A stretch of 64,000 bases of DNA, taken from assembly GCF_900100435.1 (NCBI RefSeq), contig NZ_FNEX01000014.1:124001-188000 (forward strand). Direction: 5' to 3'. The notes beneath the pieces were generated by a model. The model did not search any database, was not told where the DNA came from, and saw nothing but the letters and a program-made list of their open reading frames with translations. Shown here one piece after another: positions 34,337 through 42,227 of this stretch. The translations under genes were made by a program, and so were the position numbers. The number at the start of each line of letters is the position of its first letter. Within the stretch, counting starts at the first letter, position 1. The DNA comes from Pedobacter sp. ok626 (GTDB lineage Bacteria > Bacteroidota > Bacteroidia > Sphingobacteriales > Sphingobacteriaceae).

Positions 34337-36622
34337 ATGAAATTATACCAGTATATTTTGCTTGCGCTTGCCGTTTTTACGCTTCATCAATGCCAAACCC
34401 ATAAAAGGACGATTGAAGTTAATAAGGAGATTGTTCCTGATACCACCAACTCACCGGTTATTTCAGCAGCTGCAGCGATTAAATTGATGCGCGTAGAGGA
34501 TGGATTTGAAGTTAAGCTTGTCGCGGATGAACCACTTGTTGTAGCTCCAGTGGCATTAACTTTTGATCCTCGAGGTAGGATTTGGGCGGTCGAGATGGTA
34601 GGTTATATGCCTGATGTGAATGGCAAAGGTGAAGATAAGCCGAACGGGAAAATTGTAATCCTTGAAGATAAGAATGGTGATGGGCTAATGGATGATAGGA
34701 AAGTATTTCTGGATTCCTTGATTTTACCAAGGGCCATTTGTTTGGTTGACGGTGGTATATTGGTGGCAGAGTCGCCAAACCTATGGTTTTATGAGATTAA
34801 AAATGATCATCCTGGTAAACGGATATTGGTAGACGGTAAGTATGCCGATGAGGGGAATGTGGAACATCAGCCTAATGGTTTGTTAAGAGCCATGGACAAT
34901 TGGATTTATAATGCAAAGTCGAGCAAAAGATACCGAAAAATAGGCGATAAATGGGTGATAGAGGATACGCATTTTAGGGGGCAATGGGGGATTAGTCAGG
35001 ATAATTATGGACGCTTGTACTATAATGATAATTCCACCAACCTGGTGGGTGACTACTTTAGCCCGGGTTTTGGGGCTACGAATAGCAATCAGCGTAACGT
35101 TGAAGGTTATTCGGAAAGGATAGTCAAAGACAACAGGGTTTATCCAGCCCGACCTACCCCAGGTGTAAATAGGGGCTATATGCCGGGAGTGTTGGATGAT
35201 AGTTTGCGTTTGAAAAATTTTACAGCTGCATGTGGTCCGGTTATTTATCGTGCTGGATTATTTGGTGCTGAATATGATTTTAATGCATTTGTTGCAGAGC
35301 CAGTAGCGAATTTAATCAAGAGAGATATCTTAAAGGAAAAAGGTTACATAGTAAGTGGTGAACAAGCCTATTCCAGAAAAGAGTTTTTGGCCAGTATCGA
35401 TGAACGGTTCAGGCCAGTCAGTTTATATAATGGAATGGATGGAGCATTGTATGTCGTAGATATGTACCGCGGTATCATACAGCATAAAACTTATGTTACG
35501 CCTTATTTGCGCGACAAGATCTTAAGCAGAAAGCTAACTGAACCGTTAAGTTGTGGTAGGATTTATAAGGTAGTTCCAAAAAACAAGCAGGCTATTGCTG
35601 TAAAGTTTAGCGAAGACCCTAAGGCACTTGTAGAGTTACTAGGGAACGGTAATGGTCAGGTACGCGATATGGCTCAGCAAATGTTGATTGATGGAAAAAA
35701 CAAAGCCGCTATTCCTTTTTTAAGAGCCGCAATTCAAAGCACAAGCCAACCGTTGAGGGCAATTCATGCGATGTGGGTGTTAGAGGGACTATCGGCTTTG
35801 CAAACCAACGAAGTGCTGGCTTTGCTAAAAGCAGAAACCTGGCCGTTGAGAATGCAAGCCTTAAGCGTTTTACCATCTGTAATCAATGGAACTTCTTATA
35901 GATATTATATGGATGCGCTTGCGCAATTACTACATGAAAATGATGAGCTGGCAGCTCCATATATAGCTTATGCAGCAAATTATATTAAGCCATTTAATGC
36001 AGAGGGCGCTCAATCTCTCTTGATCAGTTTGGTTAAAAAGTATCCCAATAACCCTTACGTTTCTAGTGCGGTGCTTAGCGGTTTAGTTCATTCTGAAGAA
36101 GTTTTTGCAAACTCCATAGCTTATTTACTGCCGGATACGAATTTGAGGATAAATAAACAATTGACAGAGCTGATTACCAGGGTTAGAAATTCACAGAAGA
36201 ATAAAGATCCACTAATACAGGCTAAACTATATCCTAAAGGTGCTGCTTTATTTGCTTTTAGTTGTCAAACCTGTCATGCTGCGGATGGGAATGGAGTCAA
36301 TTCACTTGCACCACCTTTGAATAAATCTGAATGGGTGACGGGAAATAAAGAGAAATTGATTTCAATTGTGTTGTATGGACTGACCGGGCCTGTTAAGATT
36401 AATGGGCATGTATATGAATCTCCAGAAATTTCAGGTGATATGCCTGGTATCGCGCATAGCGAGGAAATATCTGACGATGACGTGGCGCAAGTACTTAGTT
36501 TTATCCGGGGTTCATGGCAAAATAACGCAGGTAAAGTTAGTATTGAGGAAGTGGGCAAGGTTCGTAAGCGACATAAGGGTAGAGAGAAAGCATTCACAAT
36601 TGAAGAATTACAGGCCAAATAG
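34337..36622 (+). CDS. PVC-type membrane-bound dehydrogenase with HEAT-like repeats and cytochrome c domain
   Basis: The 761-residue lipoprotein (signal ending LHQC) opens with a propeller-like dehydrogenase domain (FEVKLVADEPLVVAPVALTFDPRGRIWAVEM; LPRAICLVDGGILVAESPNLW; GQWGISQDNYGRLYYN). The middle, about 440-610, has repeated Leu/Ala helices consistent with HEAT repeats. The C-terminal domain holds a heme c motif CQTCH (about residue 645) and a distal Met region in SGDMPGIAHSEEISDD. It belongs to the TIGR02604-like family of Planctomycetes and Bacteroidota. It probably oxidises a sugar or glycoside and passes electrons to its own heme; the substrate is unknown. Follows rpiB by 7 bp. Confidence 0.88.
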   Translation: MKLYQYILLALAVFTLHQCQTHKRTIEVNKEIVPDTTNSPVISAAAAIKLMRVEDGFEVKLVADEPLVVAPVALTFDPRGRIWAVEMVGYMPDVNGKGEDKPNGKIVILEDKNGDGLMDDRKVFLDSLILPRAICLVDGGILVAESPNLWFYEIKNDHPGKRILVDGKYADEGNVEHQPNGLLRAMDNWIYNAKSSKRYRKIGDKWVIEDTHFRGQWGISQDNYGRLYYNDNSTNLVGDYFSPGFGATNSNQRNVEGYSERIVKDNRVYPARPTPGVNRGYMPGVLDDSLRLKNFTAACGPVIYRAGLFGAEYDFNAFVAEPVANLIKRDILKEKGYIVSGEQAYSRKEFLASIDERFRPVSLYNGMDGALYVVDMYRGIIQHKTYVTPYLRDKILSRKLTEPLSCGRIYKVVPKNKQAIAVKFSEDPKALVELLGNGNGQVRDMAQQMLIDGKNKAAIPFLRAAIQSTSQPLRAIHAMWVLEGLSALQTNEVLALLKAETWPLRMQALSVLPSVINGTSYRYYMDALAQLLHENDELAAPYIAYAANYIKPFNAEGAQSLLISLVKKYPNNPYVSSAVLSGLVHSEEVFANSIAYLLPDTNLRINKQLTELITRVRNSQKNKDPLIQAKLYPKGAALFAFSCQTCHAADGNGVNSLAPPLNKSEWVTGNKEKLISIVLYGLTGPVKINGHVYESPEISGDMPGIAHSEEISDDDVAQVLSFIRGSWQNNAGKVSIEEVGKVRKRHKGREKAFTIEELQAK

Positions 36623-36632
36623 CTATGTGAAA

Positions 36633-36685
36633 TGTGAATAACATGTTGATAAGCTGTTGATAGACTGTTGAAAAGATGTTTGTAT
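36633..36685 (+). promoter_or_regulatory. Array of DnaA-box-like sequences with 11-bp period
   Basis: TGTGAATAA (36633) is the reverse complement of a perfect TTATNCACA box. It is followed at exact 11-bp steps by TGTTGATAA (36644), TGTTGATAG (36655), TGTTGAAAA (36666) and TGTTTGTAT (36677), then AT-rich DNA. Such helically phased DnaA boxes next to an AT-rich tract are typical of replication origins. Origin function is inferred. Confidence 0.4.
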
Positions 36686-36710
36686 TTTGACTTAAATATG
36701 TTTGTTTTAA

Positions 36711-36992
36711 GTGAATAAAGTTTGTAAATTAGATCTATCAATTACGAAGTACTTTGACAGTCTGAAAGAAATACACCAAAAAGAAATACTTGGCCTCCGG
36801 GCAAAAGCTTCTGGAAATTTCGAGGGATCAGCAAGGGATCAGATTCAAAGGAAACTGCGAGGAAGACCTAAGATAACCATGAGTCGAAAGACAAAGGGAC
36901 GTCAGCCGAATCCGGAACAGACATTATTATCAAATGAAACAGCCTACGGGATGAATCAAGAGAGTAATTTAGACGGGTTTCAAAGTTCTTAG
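36711..36992 (+). CDS. Doubtful small ORF or non-coding transcript
   Basis: A GTG-started frame of 93 codons encodes a basic product with RGRPK and MSRKTKGRQP. I recognise no family, and base composition (purine-rich, few wobble preferences) is unlike the neighbouring genes. The frame ends inside a perfect hairpin at 36985-37003, and a terminator-like element follows at 37071-37116. A structured RNA transcribed across the area is equally plausible. Confidence 0.25.
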   Translation: MNKVCKLDLSITKYFDSLKEIHQKEILGLRAKASGNFEGSARDQIQRKLRGRPKITMSRKTKGRQPNPEQTLLSNETAYGMNQESNLDGFQSS

Positions 36993-37003
36993 GAACTAAG
37001 AAC
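36985..37003 (+). repeat. Perfect 8-bp hairpin with GAA loop
   Basis: GTTCTTAG (36985-36992), GAA, CTAAGAAC (36996-37003). It contains the stop codon of the doubtful 93-codon frame and lies in the middle of the candidate transcript. Confidence 0.6.
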
Positions 37004-37070
37004 ACTACGAAATGTAAAGTAATAAATCGGATTGATGCTTTTCTTACAGCTAAGGCTGCAGGAAGAGTGG

Positions 37071-37116
37071 AAACGGAGACCTTAAATCGAAAGAAGAGAG
37101 GCTCCGTTTTCTTTTT
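37071..37116 (+). terminator. Terminator-like element of an unidentified transcript
   Basis: AAACGGAG (37071-37078) pairs with CTCCGTTT (37102-37109), 23-nt loop, followed by a T-rich run (TCTTTTTG). It indicates that a transcript ends here although no certain gene lies upstream within 440 bp. Confidence 0.5.
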
Positions 37117-37307
37117 GTATGCCAATCTCATAATTATTCTGGAAATGCTTATATGGTTTATTACTAGGCTAATAGCGTGTAATTTTTTCCTCTATTATCG
37201 GCTATATTAGTAATGTTTTTTTTAACCTCTTAAATATCAAAGCATTATTACTAATAGCATTGCCTGTAATTAGGCTTTGTTTTTTGCTAACCTTAAATTA
37301 AATTTTA

Positions 37308-38096
37308 ATGAAAAACAAATTGATTATAGCCGGAATTCTCGGCTGCTTTGCATTTCTAGTTTCTTCCTGTAAAAAAGAAACAAGCTCGATGTCTGAAGAG
37401 CTAATTACGAGTAAGGCCAGCGCTAGTGCGGTCAATCCATCCAGTAACATTGGTATACTATCTACGCTATGGGATGGGGATGCTAATTTGGGTACAGGTG
37501 TTTTTAAAACTTTAAATGTGGATGCTCCGGCTACATTGGCGGCAGTGAACAATGCCACTTACGGTAAAATATGGAGATTTACAAAAGCCATAGGAAGTAA
37601 CCGTTGTGAAGTACACGCTGCCCAAAATTTTGATGCAGTAGAGGGTGACGATATTTATTTGGGTTGGAGGTCGCAGTTGAGTATGACTTCATCTGTTACA
37701 ACAAATGCATTGTTTCAGTGGAAGGCTTATGGTGCGAATATGACGCAGAATTATCCTATTGTTTTTAAAACTGTAAGTGGTAATTTTAAATTAATGCATA
37801 CTGCGTCAGGCGGAGCAAACACATTTATATGGAGCGCACCAGTAAGTGTGAACAACTGGAATACTTTTGTTTTAAGAATAAAGGTTTCTCGTGATGCAGC
37901 GATAGGGTTTATGGAGTTTTGGTTCAATGGAGTGAAGCAGAATTTGAGTAATGGTACACAAAGGTATTATGGACGTACATTAGATGCAGAGTACTGTGAT
38001 CCTAAATGGGGGGTATATGGAGCAAGTTCTGAGTTGATAGAAAATAGGGTTCATGGATTAAAAATCGCATCTACTTATGCAGAGGCTGCTCCCTGA
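37308..38096 (+). CDS. Lipoprotein polysaccharide lyase (heparin-lyase-like fold)
   Basis: The 262-residue protein has a lipoprotein signal (GILGCFAFLVSSC, Cys about 21). The body resembles the polysaccharide lyase domain of the heparin lyase I/PL20-type fold: KIWRFTKAIGSNRCEVHAAQ, DDIYLGWRSQL, NTFVLRIKVSRDAAIGFMEFWFNGVKQ, and CDPKWGVYGASS. It probably cleaves an acidic glycan outside the outer membrane. The exact substrate (glucuronan, heparinoid or alginate) cannot be told. It is isolated from any SusC/SusD pair. A separate terminator follows. Confidence 0.78.
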   Translation: MKNKLIIAGILGCFAFLVSSCKKETSSMSEELITSKASASAVNPSSNIGILSTLWDGDANLGTGVFKTLNVDAPATLAAVNNATYGKIWRFTKAIGSNRCEVHAAQNFDAVEGDDIYLGWRSQLSMTSSVTTNALFQWKAYGANMTQNYPIVFKTVSGNFKLMHTASGGANTFIWSAPVSVNNWNTFVLRIKVSRDAAIGFMEFWFNGVKQNLSNGTQRYYGRTLDAEYCDPKWGVYGASSELIENRVHGLKIASTYAEAAP

Positions 38097-38170
38097 TTTA
38101 AATAGTTAGTCCGTGTTTCTTTTGATACGAACTAAGTTCAATGGAGGTTTAAAATTTAGCTAAATTACTA

Positions 38171-38194
38171 TAGGGCGTCCTTTTGGATGCCCTA
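38171..38194 (+). terminator. Terminator after the lyase gene
   Basis: TAGGGCGTCC (38171-38180) pairs with GGATGCCCTA (38185-38194) around TTTT, one G-U pair, followed by ATTGTTTT. Located 75 bp past the stop. Confidence 0.75.
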
Positions 38195-38243
38195 ATTGTT
38201 TTAGCCTTATCAATACAAATCTTTTTTGCTATTTTTATATACC

Positions 38244-39593
38244 ATGAAAAAAGCTGCTAATCATCCTTCTTTAGAGAAAAAGATCTTCGTCCTTGATACT
38301 TCTGTTATTCTTTACGACCATAATGCATTTAAAAACTTTCAGGAACATGATGTAGCCATTCCAATACAGGTATTGGAAGAACTGGATAACATGAAAAATG
38401 GCAATGAAACCCGTAATGCCGAAGCACGCAGTTTTATCCGGTTAATGGATAATGCCTCTGGGGATCGGATTATGAACCAATGGATACCTTTGAATGGCAG
38501 TAAGAGCGGCCGTTTTAAAGTAGTAATGGATAATAAGCCTGATAAACTTGATGCGGAGGAAGTTTTTGGCAAAGGTAAATTCGATCACCGCATTTTAAAT
38601 GCCGCCTTGAGCCTTAAACAGGAATTTCCGGAAAAACGGGTGGTGTTGGTATCGAAGGATATTTGTCTGCGTTTAAAAGCAAAATCACTGGAGCTGCATG
38701 CCGAAGATTATGAAACAGGCAAAATTAAAAATGTAGAAGAGCTATATACCGGAAAGGCTGTGTTGACAAATATTGCGGATGAGGTTTTTAAAACACTTAA
38801 AGCAGAGGGTAGTTTTGATGCAACGGGCCTGGATATTGTTGATATTGAGGCTAACCATTTTTGCATTTTGAAAGGTAAGCGCAAAACAACAACCGCTTAT
38901 TACAATACAAAATCAGGCAGACTTTTTCCTGTCGCTCCCCGAACTATATTTAACATATCTCCAAGAAACGACGAGCAATCTTTTGCCATAAATGCCCTGC
39001 TCAATCCTGATATTAAATTGGTCACCATACAAGGAAAGGCCGGAACCGGAAAGACCTTACTTGCCATTGCCAGTGCTTTGGAACAACGTAAAGATTACAG
39101 GCAGATCTATGTAACGCGGCCAATTGTGGCTTTGAGCAATAAGGATATTGGTTTTTTACCAGGAGATGTAAAGTCTAAAATAGATCCTTATATGGCCCCA
39201 ATATGGGATAGTCTAAGATTTATAAAAGAACAATACAATGATGATCCAAAAATGCAAGCCAGGATTGATGACTTTGTAAGTACGGAGAAAATCGTAATTA
39301 CGCCCTTGGCTTACATTAGAGGTAGAACTTTAAGCAAGATCTTTTTTATTGTAGATGAAGCACAGAACTTAACACCACACGAAATCAAGACCATTATTTC
39401 AAGGGCAGGAGAAGATACTAAGATCATCTTTACTGGTGATGTTTACCAAATCGATACTCCCTATCTGGATGCAGAGAGTAACGGCTTGTCTTACCTGATC
39501 GAAAATGCAAAAGATCATGCTTTGTATGCACATATTACTTTAGATAAAGGAGAGCGAAGTGAGCTGGCAAACCTTGCTAACGATCTTTTGTAA
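38244..39593 (+). CDS. PIN domain-PhoH family protein (PhoH2 type)
   Basis: From ATG 38244 the product has 449 residues. The N-terminal PIN domain has FVLDTSVILYDHNAF and a second acidic cluster (RNAEARSFIRLMD, HRILNAALSL). The C-terminal PhoH ATPase has Walker A GKAGTGKTLLA (about residue 260), VTRPIVAL, Walker B IFFIVDEAQNLTPHEIKT, and GDVYQIDTPYLD. PhoH2-type proteins are RNA helicase/ribonucleases. No antitoxin-like gene is adjacent. Cytoplasmic, monocistronic. Confidence 0.94.
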   Translation: MKKAANHPSLEKKIFVLDTSVILYDHNAFKNFQEHDVAIPIQVLEELDNMKNGNETRNAEARSFIRLMDNASGDRIMNQWIPLNGSKSGRFKVVMDNKPDKLDAEEVFGKGKFDHRILNAALSLKQEFPEKRVVLVSKDICLRLKAKSLELHAEDYETGKIKNVEELYTGKAVLTNIADEVFKTLKAEGSFDATGLDIVDIEANHFCILKGKRKTTTAYYNTKSGRLFPVAPRTIFNISPRNDEQSFAINALLNPDIKLVTIQGKAGTGKTLLAIASALEQRKDYRQIYVTRPIVALSNKDIGFLPGDVKSKIDPYMAPIWDSLRFIKEQYNDDPKMQARIDDFVSTEKIVITPLAYIRGRTLSKIFFIVDEAQNLTPHEIKTIISRAGEDTKIIFTGDVYQIDTPYLDAESNGLSYLIENAKDHALYAHITLDKGERSELANLANDLL

Positions 39594-39652
39594 ATGTTAT
39601 ATCCAGACATTTGAATACTTTTAATAAATTGTTTTACCTTAAAAAATCGAAT

Positions 39653-39958
39653 ATGAAAAAAATTGTATTGTTGTTAGTGGTTGGCCTTGCTATAGCAGGC
39701 TGCTCTAGCGTAAAATCAGGGACAGATAAGAATCTGGTAATTTTACAGGGAAAAGTTGAGCCTTTGGGGATGACTACCTTTCAGTATGGAACACATACCA
39801 TAAACTCCGCTAATAAAACTTATGCATTAAAAAGTACTAGAGTTAACCTTAAAGATTATGAAGGAAAAGAGGTAACTGTAAAAGGTGTGAAGGTAGCTGG
39901 TTATCCGATTGATGGTGGTCCTGAATTTATTGATGTGCAGGAAGTAAGCAATAAATAG
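39653..39958 (+). CDS. Small lipoprotein of unknown function
   Basis: From ATG 39653 the product has 101 residues: a lipoprotein signal (LLLVVGLAIAGCSS, Cys about 17) and a short OB-like beta-rich body (VILQGKVEPLGMTTFQYGTHTI, ALKSTRVNLKDYEGKEVTVKGVKVAGYPIDGG). The second half resembles a small OB-fold (strand-rich with VTVKG), but I assign no family. It stands alone between the PhoH and M1 peptidase genes. Confidence 0.78.
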   Translation: MKKIVLLLVVGLAIAGCSSVKSGTDKNLVILQGKVEPLGMTTFQYGTHTINSANKTYALKSTRVNLKDYEGKEVTVKGVKVAGYPIDGGPEFIDVQEVSNK

Positions 39959-40008
39959 GTATTCCCCCAATAAAAAAAATTATAGATTGCGTAGGCAAAT
40001 CTTATTTC

Positions 40009-41868
40009 ATGAAACGACTAACTTTAATGATTCCCATTCTGATGATTTTATCATGTCAGCAGAATACTAAAAAAACTACTACTGAAAACCAGGTTATGGT
40101 TGATGATCCGCATTCCTTTTCTAAGCCATCAATAGCTTATGTAACACACCTTGACCTTGATTTAAAGGTTAATTTTGAGCAACAGCAAATCACTGGAAAG
40201 GCAATCTGGACAATTAATAACAAGGCTAAGGCTCAGGAGATTATATTTGATGATAGTAAGTTGAATATTGAAAAAATTACATTAGGAGCTGACGAGAAGG
40301 AAACGACCTTTACATTTGGTTCCGAAACAGAATATTTAGGTAAGGCTTTAAAAGTCGCAATCGCTCCTGAAACTAAGTTGATCAATATTTACTATACAAC
40401 AGGTAAAGATGCAAGTGCTTTACAATGGCTTAATCCGCAACAAACCGCCGGAAAGAAACGACCGTATCTTTTTACGCAATCAGAAAGCATAGCAGCACGT
40501 AGCTGGGTGCCTTGTCAGGATAGTCCCGGGATTAGATTTACTTATAATGCTACGGTACAAGTACCGGCAGATTTACTGGCTTTAATGAGTGCTGAAAATC
40601 CACAGGCTAAAAATAGTTCCGGTATTTATCAGTTTAAGCAGGTACATCCCATCCCTTCTTATTTATTAGCACTTGCAGTAGGGGATATAGCCTTTAAGGC
40701 TGTAGATGAACGCACTGGTGTGTATGCTGAACCTTCAGTATTGGAAAAAGCAACATGGGAATTTGCTGATATGGGCAAAATGGTACATGCTGCAGAAAAG
40801 CTTTATGGCCCATACAGATGGGGTAGATACGATTTGTTGGTATTGCCCCCAAGTTTTCCTTTTGGAGGGATGGAAAATCCTAACCTAACTTTTATAACTC
40901 CAACTATAATAGCTGGTGATCGTTCATTGGTGAGTATTATATGTCATGAACTGGCCCATAGCTGGAGTGGCAATCTGGTTACAAATGCTACCTGGAATGA
41001 CTTCTGGTTAAATGAAGGCTTCACCAATTATTTCGAGCGTCGGATGGATGAAGAGTTATACGGTAAAAACGAAGCTGAAATGCAAGAAGTATTTGCAAAA
41101 CAAGCTTTGGAAGCTGCTGTGAAAGATATGGGGGCTGATAATAAAGATACCTATTTAAAAACGGATTACACTGGTCGCAATCCAGATGAAGGAACAAACG
41201 ATATTGCTTACGAAAAAGGCTTTTTCTTTTTAAAGACGATTGAAGCGGCTGTAGGCAGAGAAAAGTTTGATGCTTTTTTAAGAGGATATTTTGATGGTCA
41301 TGCTTTCCAGTCTTTAACTACTGAACAGTTTTTGGATTACCTCAATAAAAACCTGATCAAGGGTGATAAAGCGCTTGAGGATAAGATCGACATTCAGAAA
41401 TGGGTATACGGTACTGGTATTCCAGCTAATGTAGCTGCGGTTGGCTCTGCGCGCTTTAAAGCTATTGATGCATCAGTTGTCAACTGGCGTAAAACTGGCG
41501 CTGTAAAAGGCTTGAGTAAGGAAATCGTATCGAGCAATGAAAGACGTTATTTCATTAGTCAGCTACCAGCTACGCTGACCGCTAAAGATATGGCTGCGTT
41601 GGATGCTGAATTTGGTTTTACCACTTCTAACAATACAGATATACAATTGGCTTGGTATGAGTTGGCTATACGTCATCATTATACAGCTGCCGATGCACGC
41701 ATTAAGGCTTACTTGCTCGAGAATGGAAGGATGTGGCACATTATTCCATTGTATAAAGAAATGATGGCTACACATGAAGGATTAAAAAGAGCAAGAGATA
41801 TTTACAAATTAGCAAGACCAAATTATCATCCTATGACTTATCTGGCTATTGATAAGTTGTTGAAATAG
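40009..41868 (+). CDS. M1-family metallopeptidase, leukotriene A4 hydrolase-like
   Basis: The 619-residue lipoprotein (signal ending MILSCQQN) carries the M1 exopeptidase motif GGMEN (in FPFGGMENPN, about residue 286), the zinc site HELAHSW with the distal Glu in WLNEGFTNYFE, and a C-terminal domain with YGTGIP typical of the LTA4H/aminopeptidase B branch. It probably degrades peptides at the outer membrane periplasmic face. Not in an operon. Confidence 0.95.
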   Translation: MKRLTLMIPILMILSCQQNTKKTTTENQVMVDDPHSFSKPSIAYVTHLDLDLKVNFEQQQITGKAIWTINNKAKAQEIIFDDSKLNIEKITLGADEKETTFTFGSETEYLGKALKVAIAPETKLINIYYTTGKDASALQWLNPQQTAGKKRPYLFTQSESIAARSWVPCQDSPGIRFTYNATVQVPADLLALMSAENPQAKNSSGIYQFKQVHPIPSYLLALAVGDIAFKAVDERTGVYAEPSVLEKATWEFADMGKMVHAAEKLYGPYRWGRYDLLVLPPSFPFGGMENPNLTFITPTIIAGDRSLVSIICHELAHSWSGNLVTNATWNDFWLNEGFTNYFERRMDEELYGKNEAEMQEVFAKQALEAAVKDMGADNKDTYLKTDYTGRNPDEGTNDIAYEKGFFFLKTIEAAVGREKFDAFLRGYFDGHAFQSLTTEQFLDYLNKNLIKGDKALEDKIDIQKWVYGTGIPANVAAVGSARFKAIDASVVNWRKTGAVKGLSKEIVSSNERRYFISQLPATLTAKDMAALDAEFGFTTSNNTDIQLAWYELAIRHHYTAADARIKAYLLENGRMWHIIPLYKEMMATHEGLKRARDIYKLARPNYHPMTYLAIDKLLK

Positions 41869-41972
41869 GACATTTAGATAGGCCGTTAGTTTTTCTGGAC
41901 AAACTGATGTCTTATGCTACATATATCTGTCCTTAAAATAGTATTAAAGCTAATTTTATCCGTTTTTAATTA

Positions 41973-41988
41973 TTGGCACAGAGTTTGT
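41973..41988 (+). promoter_or_regulatory. Candidate sigma-54 promoter
   Basis: TTGGCAC (41973-41979), four bases, then TTTGT (41984-41988). The GG and G are ten bases apart, matching the -24/-12 layout except that the -12 GC is GT. It lies about 70 bp before a terminator-like repeat and 240 bp before mprF. Confidence 0.4.
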
Positions 41989-41997
41989 CTTTAATGA

Positions 41998-42080
41998 AAC
42001 GGTTTAGTTTGGTTTAGGTTGATCTGTGGTGGATCGACCTTATAAACGGGAATAGTCTCTCCGACTTATTCCCGTTTCTC
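41998..42080 (+). ncRNA. Candidate small RNA between M1 peptidase and mprF genes
   Basis: If transcription starts about 12 bases after the sigma-54-like -12 element, an RNA of roughly 80 nt would contain the hairpin GGTTGATC/GATCGACC (42017-42040, one G-U) and end at the perfect repeat 42044-42077. Alternatively it is an attenuated mprF leader. Entirely inferred. Confidence 0.25.
42044..42077 (+). terminator. Perfect 11-bp inverted repeat, terminator-like
   Basis: AAACGGGAATA (42044-42054) and TATTCCCGTTT (42067-42077) pair perfectly with a 12-nt loop; followed by CTCATTT rather than a clean T-run. Confidence 0.65.
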
Positions 42081-42227
42081 ATTTAAAGCCCTTTGGTCGC
42101 CTTTGTATACTGCCTGATAATAACTATTTTTAAGTTTAGTCGTTGTTACTAAGAGTTTTAGTGATTCGGGCAAATTAAAGCTTAGAAAAAAGATACTGAA
42201 TTGATATTCTTTTTTTACAATTGCAAT

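Larger units (their letters stand above)
36623..37307. other. 685-bp stretch without a confident gene
   Basis: It starts with an 11-bp array of DnaA-box-like sequences (36633-36685), continues with a 93-codon GTG-started frame of doubtful reality (36711-36992), a perfect short hairpin (36985-37003), and ends with a terminator-like element (37071-37116). The last 190 bp are AT-rich leader of the lyase gene. See the two findings on this region. Confidence 0.6.
41869..42227. other. 359-bp intergenic region with candidate sRNA
   Basis: It contains a sigma-54-like promoter (41973-41988), a G-U-tolerant hairpin (42017-42040) and a perfect inverted repeat (42044-42077), then about 150 bp of AT-rich leader before mprF. 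No convincing reading frame is present. Confidence 0.6.

Noticed and set aside
34337..36622. PQQ-dependent alcohol dehydrogenase
   Set aside because: The typical tryptophan-docking repeats of PQQ enzymes are not visible; the opening matches the PVC-type membrane dehydrogenase family better.
36633..36685. CRISPR-like short repeats
   Set aside because: The period is 11 bp without spacers, so it cannot be a CRISPR array; the same holds for 14121-14171.
36700..37120. RNase P RNA or tmRNA
   Set aside because: GAGGAAGACC near 36860 resembles the RNase P opening only weakly and the other conserved blocks are absent; no tag-peptide sequence or tRNA-like end of tmRNA was seen.
36868..37131. 87-codon minus-strand frame opposite the candidate transcript
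   Set aside because: No recognisable domain, overlaps hairpins and the terminator-like element; probably accidental, though its persistence in relatives could be tested.
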